Source: Boesenbergia rotunda
Lineage: Eukaryota; Streptophyta; Magnoliopsida; Zingiberales; Zingiberaceae
NCBI GenBank assembly: GCA_024364735.1
Contig: JAGFNQ010008738.1
Coordinates: 63,672-127,671, forward strand
Reading direction: 5' to 3'
Length of the DNA stretch: 64,000 nt
The notes under the pieces are model-generated. The model made no database searches. It was not told where the DNA came from and was given only the letters and a program-made list of their open reading frames with translations. Below, one piece after another: positions 33,529 through 44,189 of the stretch; position 1 is the stretch's first letter; each line of letters starts with the position of its first letter. A program made the translations under genes and the position numbers.

Positions 33529-35502
33529 TGTAACGACCCGGAAAATTATCTTAATATTTTCTTAAAATATTGAGCATGTCTAGATAATTTTCTGAGGGGC
33601 CCAGAAATAATTATGTAAAATTGGGCCTAGAAATCCATGTTTTCTCATTTAAATTCAGAAAAACTAGGTACTAATGAGCTTTAAATGAGCTCCAAAAATG
33701 GGTATTAATTAGGTAAAATTAATATAAATTAGGTAAAAATTAATATAAATATAAAAGAATTTTATTTAGGAATATTGGCATAATTATGGGTGATTTTAGG
33801 GGGATTTTTGGAATTTAGGAAATAAAAATAATAAAATAAATGAAATGAAAATAAAATAAAAATAAAGGTGCATGAGCCAAGGATTGAACCTTGAACCTCT
33901 TGTACAACCATGTAAGCCTTAACCAACTCACCTAGCAAGGAATTTCTATGAGGGAATGAAGTGGATATAAGTTGAGATTAAGAAGAAGATGAAGAGTCAT
34001 GGAGAGACTCTTCATTCACCACCTTAATGGGTTATAAAGAGGGGGGTTTTGGGAGTTATTCTCTTCTCTCCATCAATTGCATTCTCTTCCTCCTTCTTTC
34101 TCATACTAGACGAAATCTACAAGGGAGATTCTCCCTTGGGAAAACTCCACAAGAAGGTCCTACCACCAAGTTCTAAAGGTTTCCTAAGGTTCCAAGGCTA
34201 GGGGTGATCAAGAGACAACAAGTCTTCCTTCTTCTTCCCATCTAAGGTCTAAAAATCAAGAAACCACAAGGTAAGTCTCCCTCACCTGTGGTATAATAGT
34301 TTCCTATGATTTCCATGATTTTTAGCATGATATATTGGTTAGTTTTCGAATTTGATGTTGAAAGGAAAGAAAACCAAGACCCTCATGCTTAAGGGTTTCA
34401 GCCGCCATGTTTTACAGGTCTATAATTATGCTAAAAATCATGATAATGTTATTTAATGTTCCCTTATGATGTGTAGAGGTTAAGTACAATTTTTGGGAAT
34501 TTTTGGAGCACCCTAGAACACCCTAGGGTTTCGGCCAGCATGAAAGAAACCAAAACTAAGAACCTTAAGTTTAAGGGTTTCGGCCACCATGATTTATAGG
34601 TCTATAATTATGCTAAAAATCATGATAATGTTATTTAATGTTCCCTTATGATGTGTAGAGGTTAAGTATAATTTTTGGGAATTTTTGGAGTACCTAGGAT
34701 ACCCTAGGGTTTCGGCCAACATAAAAGAAACAAAACTAAGAACCTTATGTTTAAGGGTTTCAGCCACCATGATTTACAGGTCTATAATTATGCCAAAAAT
34801 CCTGATAATGTTATTTAATGTTCCCTTATGATGTGTAGAGGTTAAGTATAATTTTTGGGAATTTTTGAAGTACTCTAGGACACCCTAGGGTTTCGGCCAA
34901 CATGAAAGAAACAAAACTAAGAACCCCAAGTTTAAGGGTTTCGGCCACCATGATTTAAAGGTCTATAATTAAGCCAAAAATCTTGATAATATTAATTTAT
35001 GTTCCCTTATGATGTGTGGAGGTTAAGTATAATTTCTGGGAATTTTTGGATTATCCTAGAGACCCCATATGTTTCGGCCAACCTCAAGGACCCAAGGGTT
35101 AGGGTTGAGCCTTTAACTTCAAGTATATGTTTATGTGTTGCCATGATATAAGGGTGATGTAGGGAACCATGTTAAGTTATATGCCCATGCTATGTTAAGA
35201 ACCATGATAAGTGATTATGTATGTTCATGATATGAATGATGCCATGATAAGTATGATAAGTTTATGTTCAGGATATGAATGATGCCATGATAAGAATGAT
35301 AGGGTTATGATCATGATAAAAATGATGCAATGATATGTTAGGTTTATGATTTGAATGATATGTCATGTTTTATGAATAATATGCATGTATGACATGTCTT
35401 ATGAATGAAGTTAAAGGTTTCCGCTGCATTATGATGTCTACATGCCCTAGCTATGTTAACGTAACGCCGCTTTATGAAAAGAAAAAAAAAGCGAGCGTTA
35501 CA
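33529..35502 (+). mobile_element. C2 3' LTR
   Basis: TGTAACGACCC to GCGTTACA, 1974 bases, differing from the 5' LTR by scattered substitutions only, so C2 is a fairly recent insertion. Confidence 0.92.
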
Positions 35503-35951
35503 GTTAATGTTTCATGTGCTTATGATTAAGCGACGAATGGTTTTAGTGAGTAGGAAAGAGTCTTACTAAGCCTATGTGCTTATAATCTTATTTTCCTTAT
35601 ACCGAAGATCAAGCAAGAGGACAATAAGGAAGCAGCAGGAGGGGCAAGAATGTGTGTGTGGTAGTGACGTGGCCAAGGAAAGATATACTTACAAGTCTTT
35701 TGCTAAACCTAGGATGGTGTTGTCAAGAACAATTTACACTTGCTACTTATGTGCCTAATGGATGACTTATGTGATTTTATGACATGATGTTAAGTATGAT
35801 GTTAATATGCTAAGTTCCCATGTCACCATGTTAGGAAGGATAGTTAGGTGCATGTATGTGTAAGTTTAAATTATTCCGCTGTATTGTTCACATGCCCCTA
35901 TGTTAGGGTAACGCCGCTTTACGAGAAAAAAAAAGAGGGCGTTACAGTTTA

Positions 35952-36048
35952 TTTGTTTTTAATTCCGCTGTGTATTCTCTCTTCTTAATCCGAAATGTTT
36001 TCATGATATTCACCCCCCCCCCCTCTATCGTGTTTTCTCGATCCAACA
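35952..36048 (+). mobile_element. Element A 3' LTR, last part
   Basis: TTGTTTTTAATTCCGCTGTG through the C-run to CGATCCAACA, identical in plan to 17655-17746. The GGCAA duplication follows. Confidence 0.9.
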
Positions 36049-36062
36049 GGCAAGAGCCCCAG

Positions 36063-36076
36063 ACTCTGATACCACT
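36063..36076 (-). other. Primer-binding site, outer Sirevirus-like element
   Basis: The minus strand reads AGTGGTATCAGAGT next to the LTR end CCAACA at 36077. This is the tRNA-Met site; the last base is changed. Confidence 0.88.
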
Positions 36077-36904
36077 TGTTGGATCTTGGATGGCTAGAGA
36101 GGGGGGTGTGAATAGCCAGACACACAAAACTTTCGCCTTTTTTAGATCTTTCTGCAATTATGTTAGCAGTAGAAGAACACAAGAAGAAAGAAAGAAAGAA
36201 ACCGAAATGGACAGCCTCCTTCTCGGTGGAGAAACCTCTCCACAATAATCTCAACAGAATGATGTAATTAAGCACAGAGAAACACAAGAAGGCTTACAGA
36301 GCACTTGGCCAAAAGGCACACAAGAGAACGCTTCACCGAGCTCAACCCAGCACAACTCTCCCGCAAGAACTCCCAGCTCTTCGTGTCTGATGGACTCGCA
36401 ATGCTATCCACTCCTTCCAAGTGCTCAAGTTACAGAAGATTTAAAAGATCAGAGTTTGCTTCAGTTCAGAAAGATGTTGAGGCTTCTTCGCTAGCCAACT
36501 CTTAAACCTCTTCCCATCGCCAGGTCACCACCAGGCGCTTCTGCAGCGCACCAACGAGTCTGCAGCACACAGGAGCGTCTGTAGCAACCTCTGCCACCAA
36601 CCCACTGACCTCTACTGGACTCCACTGAACCCTCTTCAGCCAAGCGTCAGGTCAGTCGTTAGCCTCACCAGATAGTTGCCAGCCCGTGCCTGAAGCCGCT
36701 GAATCCTGCGAAGGGAAAACGGACAAACATGACGAAGCAAAAGTCTCCAGTTGACCCTCCTTCTTCATTTGAGTCATCCCTGCATTACCTGCACACTTAA
36801 CAGATGCTTAGCACAGCAAATCAAAAGTGAATCAGTAAGGTAGCAGAGAAAATAGAAGTGATCAGAGTGAAATCAAAAGTTTGACAGCGGATTTGAATTA
36901 AAGT

Positions 36905-37600
36905 TATCAGACACTGATGGGTCATCAGACCGATCAGTGAAGTCCCTGATCGATCAGGTAACCTCCTGATCGATCCAGTGACTCCCTGATCGGTCACACT
37001 GACCGATCAGGATCATGGATCGGTCATGGTGACCGATCCACCACCTTGCTGGAGGTCCCTACAGGCTCCTGACCTGATCGGTCACCTGACCGATCAGGTT
37101 GTGCCCTGATCGGTCATAGTGACCGATCAGGCCACCTCTGGACCGATCAGGACCCATCCTGATCAGGCCACCTATGGACTAATCAGGACCCATCCTGATC
37201 GGTCCAGGAGGACCTTGATCGGTCATCTTGACCGATCAGGGTTCTCCAGACAACCTACTGATCTCTCTTTGATCGTTCATCAGAACAATCAGAAACCAAA
37301 CAGAAACATTTTGTTCTCTCCCTGATCGTTCACCAGAATGATCAGAAGCCAATCAGAAGCATTCTGTTCCCTCCCTGATCGTTCACCAGAACGATCAGAA
37401 GCAAAACATAAACATTCTGTTCTCTCCCTGATCGTTCACCCGAATGATCAAAAGCAAAACAGAAACATTCTATTCTCTTTCTGATCATTCGCCAGAATGG
37501 TCAGACACCCTGGATCGGCCACCAGACCGATCCACAACAAGGAGTTAGTGCCAACTCTCTGATCGGTCTCCAGACCGATCCAGCTCCGACCAATTCAACC
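36905..37600. repeat. GATCGGTC palindromes in the outer LTR
   Basis: Roughly twenty GATCGGTC/GACCGATC half-sites in inverted pairs. The 37254-37500 part is organised as four to five 53-base units with CTGATCGTTCACCAGAA and AACATTCTGTTCTCTCC. Confidence 0.8.
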
Positions 37601-37726
37601 CTAATTCCACAGAACAGGCTCCCTAGCCTTCTCTAACTCATTCTGGTACTGGAGAAGGAGCACATGTGCCCTGTCCGACCAATACACTCAATGCTCAGTC
37701 CCTCGGACCAAGACTTCGTGCCCGAC

Positions 37727-38000
37727 TTCACTCACCGGGACTTTGTTCAACCTAGCTTCCCTCACTAGGACCTGGCTTCACTCACCAGGGTTTTCTTCAC
37801 CTAGCATCACTCACTAGGACCCGACTTCACTTACCGGGGTTTCCATCGCCCCGCATCACTCACCGGGACCCGGTTTCACTCACCGGGGTTTCCTTCCACC
37901 CGGCTTCACTCACCGGGACCCAGTTTCCCTCACTGGGGTTTCCTGTCACCCGGCTTCACTCATCGGGGTTTCCGTCACTCATCTTCACTCACCGAGATTT
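37727..38000. repeat. CTTCACTCACCGGG array in the outer LTR
   Basis: Eight or more imperfect units of about 30-34 bases alternate CACTCACCGGGACC and CTCACCGGGGTTTCC. No stable coding meaning. Confidence 0.75.
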
Positions 38001-38069
38001 GTGCCCTGTCCCCTACCAGGACTTAAGCCGAACATATCTTATTAACCTAAACTTAAATCGGTGTCAACA

Positions 38070-39655
38070 CTAAAACAACAATCAGGTCAGACTGCATCAA
38101 CATATTCAAGGATGCCCTATAACTATGGTAGAGAAAAGATAAAAAATGGCAAAGAAAATCCATTTAAAAGAAAAGAAAAGGAATTGATCAAGAAAAAGGT
38201 CTATAGAGTCATGAAAGTGATAGTGGAAGGTCAAGAAGCACCGGAGGAGTATCGGTGTGGTCTTGCATTTATAGATGAGTTGCCTAAGGAGGTAACTAGG
38301 ACTAAGAATTCTAGGGAGAGCCCTAGGGGCTAAAATAGGATCCATGATCAATGAATCTCAGGTGATTTTCTTCTAGGAGACTAGATGGGCTATGAAATGT
38401 GCCAAAGGGTTCAAAAGGCTAAGGTTAGCCTTAATACTAGAGAATTGACACACTAAAGGGAGAATTATGATAAAAAAGATTGAAAATGAGTTATAATTGG
38501 AAGAAATTGGTTTTAATGTGAAAATACCATATAACTTGATGCTATTAATACAATATGAATAAGTATGGTAGGAAGCATCAAGAAGAGGTCAAAATTTGAA
38601 CTTCTAGTTGAGTTTAAATTACTCAATTTGGATAGTTTTGAAACTCGTATCAATCATGGAATCTGGAGTGAATTTATCTGAAACCATATTTTCCCCAAGT
38701 AGAATTAGGATCCATAAATCTCTCCACAAATTTTCAAATTTTTTGGAGATTTGTGGAATTAGTAATGCATTTCTAAATGTAAACTGAAAATCTAGGATTT
38801 CAGGTATCAGTCGATTGGCTCAGAGCCAGTCGACTGGTCCAAAACACAGAACCTTCTGTATGTTTTATCAGTCGACTGCCCTGGGGGTAGTTGACTTATC
38901 CCGATTGCAAAAACCTTCTCTGGGTTTTCCTAGTCGACTGCCCTGTGGCAGTCGACTGGTTCGCGGGTTCTATAAAAGAAAAGGGTGCGCGGGGGGCAGC
39001 CAAAACCTAGGGTTTTGGCGTGCCACCCCGGCGATTCATCCTCTCCCGAGCCACTCTCACATTCTCAGTCTCTCCTGAGCCCTAAAAAGCCTTCCTCTAC
39101 CTCGGATCTACTCCTAGGATTAGTGAAAGCTCCTCCTCTCAAGTCTAGATCTCCTCATTCCCATCATGAAGCGAATGGCCAAATGGTATTGGCGTTTACA
39201 GTTGATTTTGTTCATTTTCTGAATTTCGGCTAGAAATTTAGAAACTGGCCTATCAGTTGAGTGCCCTGGGGGCAGTCGACTCGTAGGTTGGGCAGAATGG
39301 TATTTGGTGATTTCTGAGGGGGTTTTCAGAAATATGGTTGAGTTCTTGTTGGCACCAGGGGTAGGGTTGCATGGGGCAATCTTTTTGATGGTGTCAAAGG
39401 GGGAGAACTTGGGTGTTAAGTTAGGTTTGGGTTGAAACTTAACTATGGTTGGTTTATGAAATTTGGGTGTTATGTTGGGAGAACTTAACTTGGGATTGGC
39501 AATGAGAATTGGAAATTGGGAGAAAGCATAGGTTAAGGGGGAGGTTGCCTCTTGTTTGTTATGCTTTGATTTTCAATTGCTATTGCTATTGTTATTGCTA
39601 TTGTTTCTATGTTTACCTAAGATAACATATTGCCAGACATCAAAACGGGGGAGAT
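38070..39655 (+). mobile_element. Interior 3' end of a plus-strand Sirevirus-like element
   Basis: Non-coding DNA leading to a polypurine tract and LTR at 39656. It shows several purine runs (39396, 39535, 39645), a CAGTCGACTG palindrome cluster (38805-38960 and 39250-39290) and a TTGCTATTG microsatellite (39576-39607). A basic Lys-rich open frame at 38061-38333 has no recognisable domain. I infer that the outer minus-strand element inserted here, so the 5' part of this element would lie left of the window. Confidence 0.6.
39644..39655 (+). other. Polypurine tract of the 39656 LTR
   Basis: AACGGGGGAGAT next to TGTTGGGGCAA. Confidence 0.85.
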
Positions 39656-40345
39656 TGTTGGGGCAATCGGCCGCCCTAAAATGATCTGGAGGATCATGTG
39701 TTTTGATGTGTGTGGTCAATATGGTTAAGTTAGGGTTTGTTGTTGGACCAATATGTGTACATGAGTGTGCAGGTGTACAGGTACACATGGACTTCGTTGA
39801 TGTGTTCGGGTGAAGGATAGCATGGAGGAAAACTGGAGGTTTGCGTCTGCATCCGAGGGACCGTCGACTGGCGGTGACTAGAACAGCTGACTGGATTCGA
39901 ACGTTGTACTGTAATGGTCGAATCTGAGTGGGACCAGTTGACTGCCCCAGTGGCAGTCGACTGGTAGCGGCTATTTCGGGCTCGAGTTATATTTAGAGCA
40001 CGTTTCCTACTTTCCTTCCTTGGCGAAACTTGCTTGGTCAAAGCTAGTTAGTAGTCTTGTGATCTCAGGTAGTGTCCAGAGTTTGTGGAAAGGTTTGCCC
40101 ACCTACAAGGAGCTACGCGATCTAGCCGGAGGTGCTCCGGGGAATCATCCACTGACGAATTAGGGATCGCCCAACTTACGGGCAACCGTGGAGTAGGAGT
40201 TTATCTCCGAACCACGTAAATCGTAAGTGTTCTTCATAGTTAGTTTTTGTTTTACTTTAGATTTCCACTTGCGCAACTAACCGTGTAGGAAGAACGATTC
40301 AAAAAGGACTATTCACCCCCCTCTAGCTACCGGAATGATCTAACA
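39656..40345 (+). mobile_element. 3' LTR of the plus-strand Sirevirus-like element
   Basis: 690 bases, TGTTGGGGCAATCGG to GATCTAACA. It has CAGTCGACTG palindromes (39860-39965), a CAACCGTGGAGTAGGAG block (40184) with CTCCGAACCACGTAAAT, and TTCACCCCCCTCTAG before the end, features shared with the A and B LTR ends. Confidence 0.82.
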
Positions 40346-41818
40346 GCATAGTCCTAAGCATCTCAACCCTTTCTAAGTTGTCAAACAAAGTGATCCTAAT
40401 GCGCATGTGAAATGCTGGCTTCTAAATCTATAAGATCATGCATACTAGGGGTTAAGCGTAAGCTAAGTCCATAACGAAGAAAATCTCTAATTTTGAGAGG
40501 GATAAATTTGAAAAACTAAGTACCAAAAAAAATATAACTTAGATTTTTGAAATGACAGTTTTGAAAGCTACAAATATTTTTGAAAAAACATGTTTAAAAA
40601 ATAAGTAATAATTTGTAAAGCATGGATTTTCAAATGAAGTGTAGAAAAAAATATAAAAAATCTATTCTACTAAGCACATTCCTAGTTGCCTTAGTGTATT
40701 AAATTCAGACTCAAATAGTGGTTTTGTAAAGATGTATACTAGATTAGATTTGGTCTCTATATGTTTACGTACAATTTCACCCCTGGCCATATAATCTCTA
40801 ACAAAGTAGTGTTTTACTTCGATTTGTTTAGTCATGGAGTGGTGAATTGGATTTTTTGTTAGGTTGATTGAGCTACCATTATCAATAAAGACTATAGTGT
40901 TAGTGTAGTTTAGTTGAAAGTCCTTAAGTGTGTGTATCATCCATAATAATTGAGTCACACATTCTCCTAGGGCTATATATTCAACTTCAGTTGTGTATAG
41001 AGCAACACAATACACCATCTAACTAAACTTTGACATAACATGTGATAGCTCCCACTAGTACTTTTTCTATTTAGCTTACAACCTGCATAATCTGAGTTAG
41101 AATAACCTAGTAAATCAAAGTTGGGGATTCTAGGATACCAAATGCCTACATTTAGGGTCCCTTAAATTTATCTAAATATTTTCTTAACAACACTTAAGTG
41201 GGATTCCTTAGAACAAGCCTGGTACCTGACACAAATACCTACTGCAAATAGGCTGTCTAGTTTGTTAGCAGTTAGGTAAAGTAATCTTCCTATGACACTC
41301 CCAATGTATTTTAAATCTACTGATTTTTCTTTTGGGTCACTATCAATTTTAATGTTAGTTGCCACAGGGGTATTTAATTCCTTAAAATTTTTCATTCCAA
41401 ATTTTTTAATTACTTCCTTACCATATTTATATTGGTGAACATAATTTTCATTCTTAGTTTATTTTATTTGAAGTACTAGTTAAAAGGTTAACTTATCTAC
41501 TAAGCTCATTTCAAACTCACTTTCCATTACCTTTATAAATTCTTTTAAGAAGGTTGTACTAGTTGAGCCAAAAATAATATCATCTACATAAATTTGGGCT
41601 ATAAATATGTCATTTTCAAAGGTTTTAACAAAGAGGGTTGAGTCAATTTATCTTTGGTTAAACCGCTCAGAAACTAAGTAAGTAGGCAACCTTTCATACT
41701 AGGGTCTCGGTACTTGTTTTAGTCCATATAGGGACTTTTTTTAGCTTAAAAACATAATTAGGTGGTTTAAGTCCTCAAAACCTAGTGGTTGACCTACATA
41801 AACCTCTTCTTTGGAAAC
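40346..41818 (-). pseudogene. Degenerate copia RT and RNase H, Sirevirus-like
   Basis: On the minus strand, from 41800 down, RT remnants include SLYGLKQVPRP, the catalytic YVDD (IAQIYVDDIIFGS) and KESHLSVVKK. RNase H follows at 40662-41018 with YTTEVEYIALGE, INLTKNPIHHSMT and YIFTKPLFESEF. Several stops and frame changes are present. The protein resembles, but is clearly distinct from, pol of the outer element. It is cut at its 5' side by LTR-like sequence at 41819. The 300 bases left of 40662 are non-coding. Confidence 0.85.
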
Positions 41819-42447
41819 CCATTTAGTGTTGGATTCGAGTCGGGATTCCTCTATATGTCCTCAGATTAAAATTCTATTAATTAGAATTAATCCGGATAGA
41901 GAAAACTTCCTTAGCGACCTTATTCATCACCGTGCTATTCAATTGAGTGATCGTTTGAACAAACTTATTGTTCAAGCAATTCTAACTCCTTTATTGATTA
42001 GCCGCGAAATAGATGAAGAATTACGGATCGTCGGTTCTTGTGTTTATCTTCGGGATCCAAGATATAAACAATACAATTAAACAAGTAAAATAAAAATTAT
42101 ATTATACCTCTTGTCTTACCTCTTGATCTTCTACTGTATTCCTATCCTCTTCTTGGACGTCATGTGGGCAACGATCTTCCATGAAACGAAGCCACCAAAA
42201 CCTCCACCTCTTCCTTCATTCCTCCTTGCGTGACCAAGCACTCTCTCAAGAGAGCTTGCGCTGGCCACCTTTCTCCCTTGCGCCGGCGGCCACCAAACGG
42301 AGAAGACCACCCTCCTATTAGGATATATAATAAAAGCCTTGCCTTTTCTGTATGGACATCAATATTTTGAAAGAGAATCACAATAACACTGATGCATGTT
42401 TAAATTAGTATGTGCATAACTGTCTGATGCATTGCATTGTAGATAAT
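41819..42447. mobile_element. Scraps of copia LTRs related to element E
   Basis: 41819-42340 follows, in diverged form, the LTR text of E in the same orientation (GATCGTCGGTTCTTGTGTTTAT; GGACGTCATGTGGGCAACGATCT). 42345-42447 resembles the LTR start in the opposite orientation (ATTTTGAAAGAGAATCACAA ... GCATTGTAGATAA). A 90-codon open frame over 41811-42080 is therefore LTR sequence, not a gene. Confidence 0.6.
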
Positions 42448-44184
42448 TGATGGGTATGGCATGGCGGGTTTCCTTAGCGAAGACTTGGTCATCCTTGAGA
42501 GACCTCTCCATGACTACGGATTAAAAAATAATCTGAATGGAGACCCGTCTCCCAACGACCATCTCATGTCGTATCGAACGATCCCAATTACAACTCGGTC
42601 AATCACAAAGATCGGGTCTTATAATTTGCTTGGCCATTCGACCACAGAAAAGGCGACAAGTGGATCGTCGGCTTATATGTTTATGGTCAACGTCCAATTA
42701 TTTAATTATTGGCTATGATACAAAATTAAAACAATTAAATAATTAACATAAAATGACAAGGCAATTAAAACATGGCACACAATTAACAAAGGAGGTTGGG
42801 AAAGAATTATACCTTTCCGATCACCTCGCGGCCTTCTACCTTATGTCCCTCCCTTTCCGGACGTCGTGTGGGTGACAATCTACCGAGAACCAAGATCACC
42901 AAAGCGGACAATCAATCACGCTTTCTTCTTCTCTCCTAGCCGTGCCAAACCCTAACCTAGGGTTAGCACCGCCGGCTCCTTTGTTTCCTTCTCCCTTGCG
43001 CCGTCGGCCAACAGCAACCACCAAGGCCCCGGCGTCCAACTGCTGACCTCAAGAAGGAACTGAAGAAGAAGATGGAGAGGAAAGAGCCCCTCCTTCTAAC
43101 TCAAATCCTGATCACGCTTTCTTCTCCTCTCCTTATCTAGTGATGCTTGCTCACGGTGGTCTTGAGGGAGGAAGAAGAAAACAAGAGGATGATAACCCCT
43201 TGTTGTCGTGACCTAGGAGAGAGAAGGAGAGGAGAGGAGAGAAATATTTGAGTTGGATGATTAACCTTGGTTTCTTGATCTCATAGGGTATTTATAGGGC
43301 TAAGGTAGGGACCAAGAGGAGGAGTTGGATCTTGGCCCACCAATGGATCTAAACCCGATCCATTAATTAAGATCCATTCCACTAAAGGATCTTAATTGAA
43401 CTTCTTCACCAACCCCCATATTTTCATATGGGCTCCACATATTACGAGTCGTCCATCCCCTCATGTTTAAGATATCGAATGTCCGTTAATTAATTTAAAT
43501 TACTGACAATTCAAATTAATTACTTATGGATCCTTGACTAGTACCACTCAACCATATCATCAAGCCCGATCAAATCCACCTGCAGGGTTTAGCATGATGA
43601 ACCTTTTGAGTTCATCAAGGGGGCATCATCATCCTGACTCACCAGGACATGGATTCCGTTAATAATCAACAACACATCATATTATTAATATTATTTCCCA
43701 ACTTACCGGGCGTATCGATCTAATAGAATAGATCTCGCTCATTGGTAAATCAAAGAAACAATAATTAATAATATATGCCCATTATTATATCGAGATTAAG
43801 GGATCGTACTCCATAATAAAATTTGTGGTCCTATCCAATTATAAAAGTCAGCACAAATTGGATAACCTCTGGTTTTGGTCCTGCTCAATGTACTCAAAGC
43901 ACACTAGTGTAATTCTATGGTCAAGACCAACCACACATAATTACACTACAACCATCCCGTTGGTTTGTCCAATTTCATCTCGGTTGTGAGCCTCTACTTA
44001 TACTAGGCAAGGAACTGATAACATGATCTTCCGTGTGACACCACATACCATGTTATCTACAATGTGAAGTAATGGACTTTGTGCATGTCCTAATATAAAC
44101 AGGACCTAGTGTAATTGTGATTCTCTTTTCAAAATGAATATGTTCATATAAAGAAATCATGTCTTTCAGTATACACATCTTACA
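42448..44184 (-). mobile_element. E 3' LTR
   Basis: On the minus strand it starts TGTAAGATGTGTATACTGAA after the purine run GGAGAT and ends near 42448. TATA-like TATTTATAGGG lies at 43288 (plus strand text). It is closer to the plus-strand LTR at 49996 than to the other LTR of E. Confidence 0.82.
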
Positions 44185-44189
44185 ATCTC

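Larger units (their letters stand above)
29333..35502 (+). mobile_element. C2: internally deleted Ty3/gypsy (Tekay-like) element
   Basis: 6170 bases with two nearly matching LTRs (29333-31307 and 33529-35502), GTTAA duplications and a tRNA-Met primer site, but an interior of only 2.2 kb. Gag, protease and most of RT are absent, and the integrase core is partly deleted. It could move only with enzymes from an intact relative such as the 52071 element, whose pol its fragments resemble closely. Confidence 0.92.
24055..35946 (+). mobile_element. Solo LTR C (gypsy, Tekay-like), split by C1 and C2
   Basis: It starts TGTAACGACCTAGAAAAT and ends GGGCGTTACA. The LTR proper is 24055-26453, 28950-29332 and 35508-35946, about 3.2 kb in all, matching the minus-strand solo LTR 5521-8806 end to end. 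It has TATATAAAT at 24548, a GGTAAGA donor at 24810 with CCCTCACCTGTGGTGTAATAG, TTACTAAGC at about 35564, and CCGAAG at 35607 where the other copy has CCGCAG. No coding region belongs to it. Confidence 0.88.
9324..36048 (+). mobile_element. Element A: copia-like non-autonomous LTR element with gag remnants, no pol, with nested inserts
   Basis: A runs from TGTTGG to CCAACA with GGCAA on both sides. It has a 5' LTR (9324-10194 plus 17186-17746), a primer-binding site at 17749, two gag fragments (18353-19135), a long AT-rich non-coding interior with hairpin modules, a polypurine tract at 22601, and a 3' LTR (22613-24054 plus 35952-36048). No protease, RT or integrase can be found, so it would need enzymes in trans. 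Its 5' LTR hosts element B and its 3' LTR hosts a solo gypsy LTR with two further inserts. Gag style and LTR ends point to a Sirevirus-type partner, by inference. Confidence 0.9.
1..38069 (-). mobile_element. Outer Sirevirus-like Ty1/copia element, partial, host of the whole nest
   Basis: The minus strand reads, from right to left: 5' LTR (36077-38069), tRNA-Met primer-binding site, gag start at 9288, gag, protease/integrase, RT/RNase H ending at 1282, a non-coding stretch, and an env-like reading frame leaving the window at base 1. This order, the long spacer after pol and the gag sequence style fit Sireviruses (SIRE/Maximus) as known from plants. The 3' LTR is not in the window. The element is split twice: its gag by a solo gypsy LTR and its leader by element A, both with duplicated target sites. 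Numerous stops and at least one frameshift show it is dead. The right boundary is the TG...CA end at 38069, but 38080 is also possible because a second ACAACA lies there. Confidence 0.85.
36077..38069 (-). mobile_element. 5' LTR of the outer Sirevirus-like element
   Basis: On the plus strand it runs from TGTTGGATCTTGGATGG to GGTGTCAACA, about 2 kb. It contains the GATCGGTC palindrome cluster (36905-37600), a 53-base tandem array (37254-37500) and a CTTCACTCACCGGG array (37727-38000). The pyrimidine-rich end CACACCCCCCTCTC next to the primer site is typical of this group. The matching 3' LTR lies outside the window. Confidence 0.82.

Noticed and set aside
38061..38333. Lys-rich open frame of 90 codons as a possible host gene
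   Set aside because: No domain, no start context, and it begins at the LTR boundary; more likely decayed element DNA.
41811..42080. A 90-codon AT-rich open frame that at first looked like an organelle-derived gene
   Set aside because: The same text aligns, in diverged form, with the E-family LTRs at 48100-48350 and 42480-42720, so it is LTR sequence with a chance open frame.
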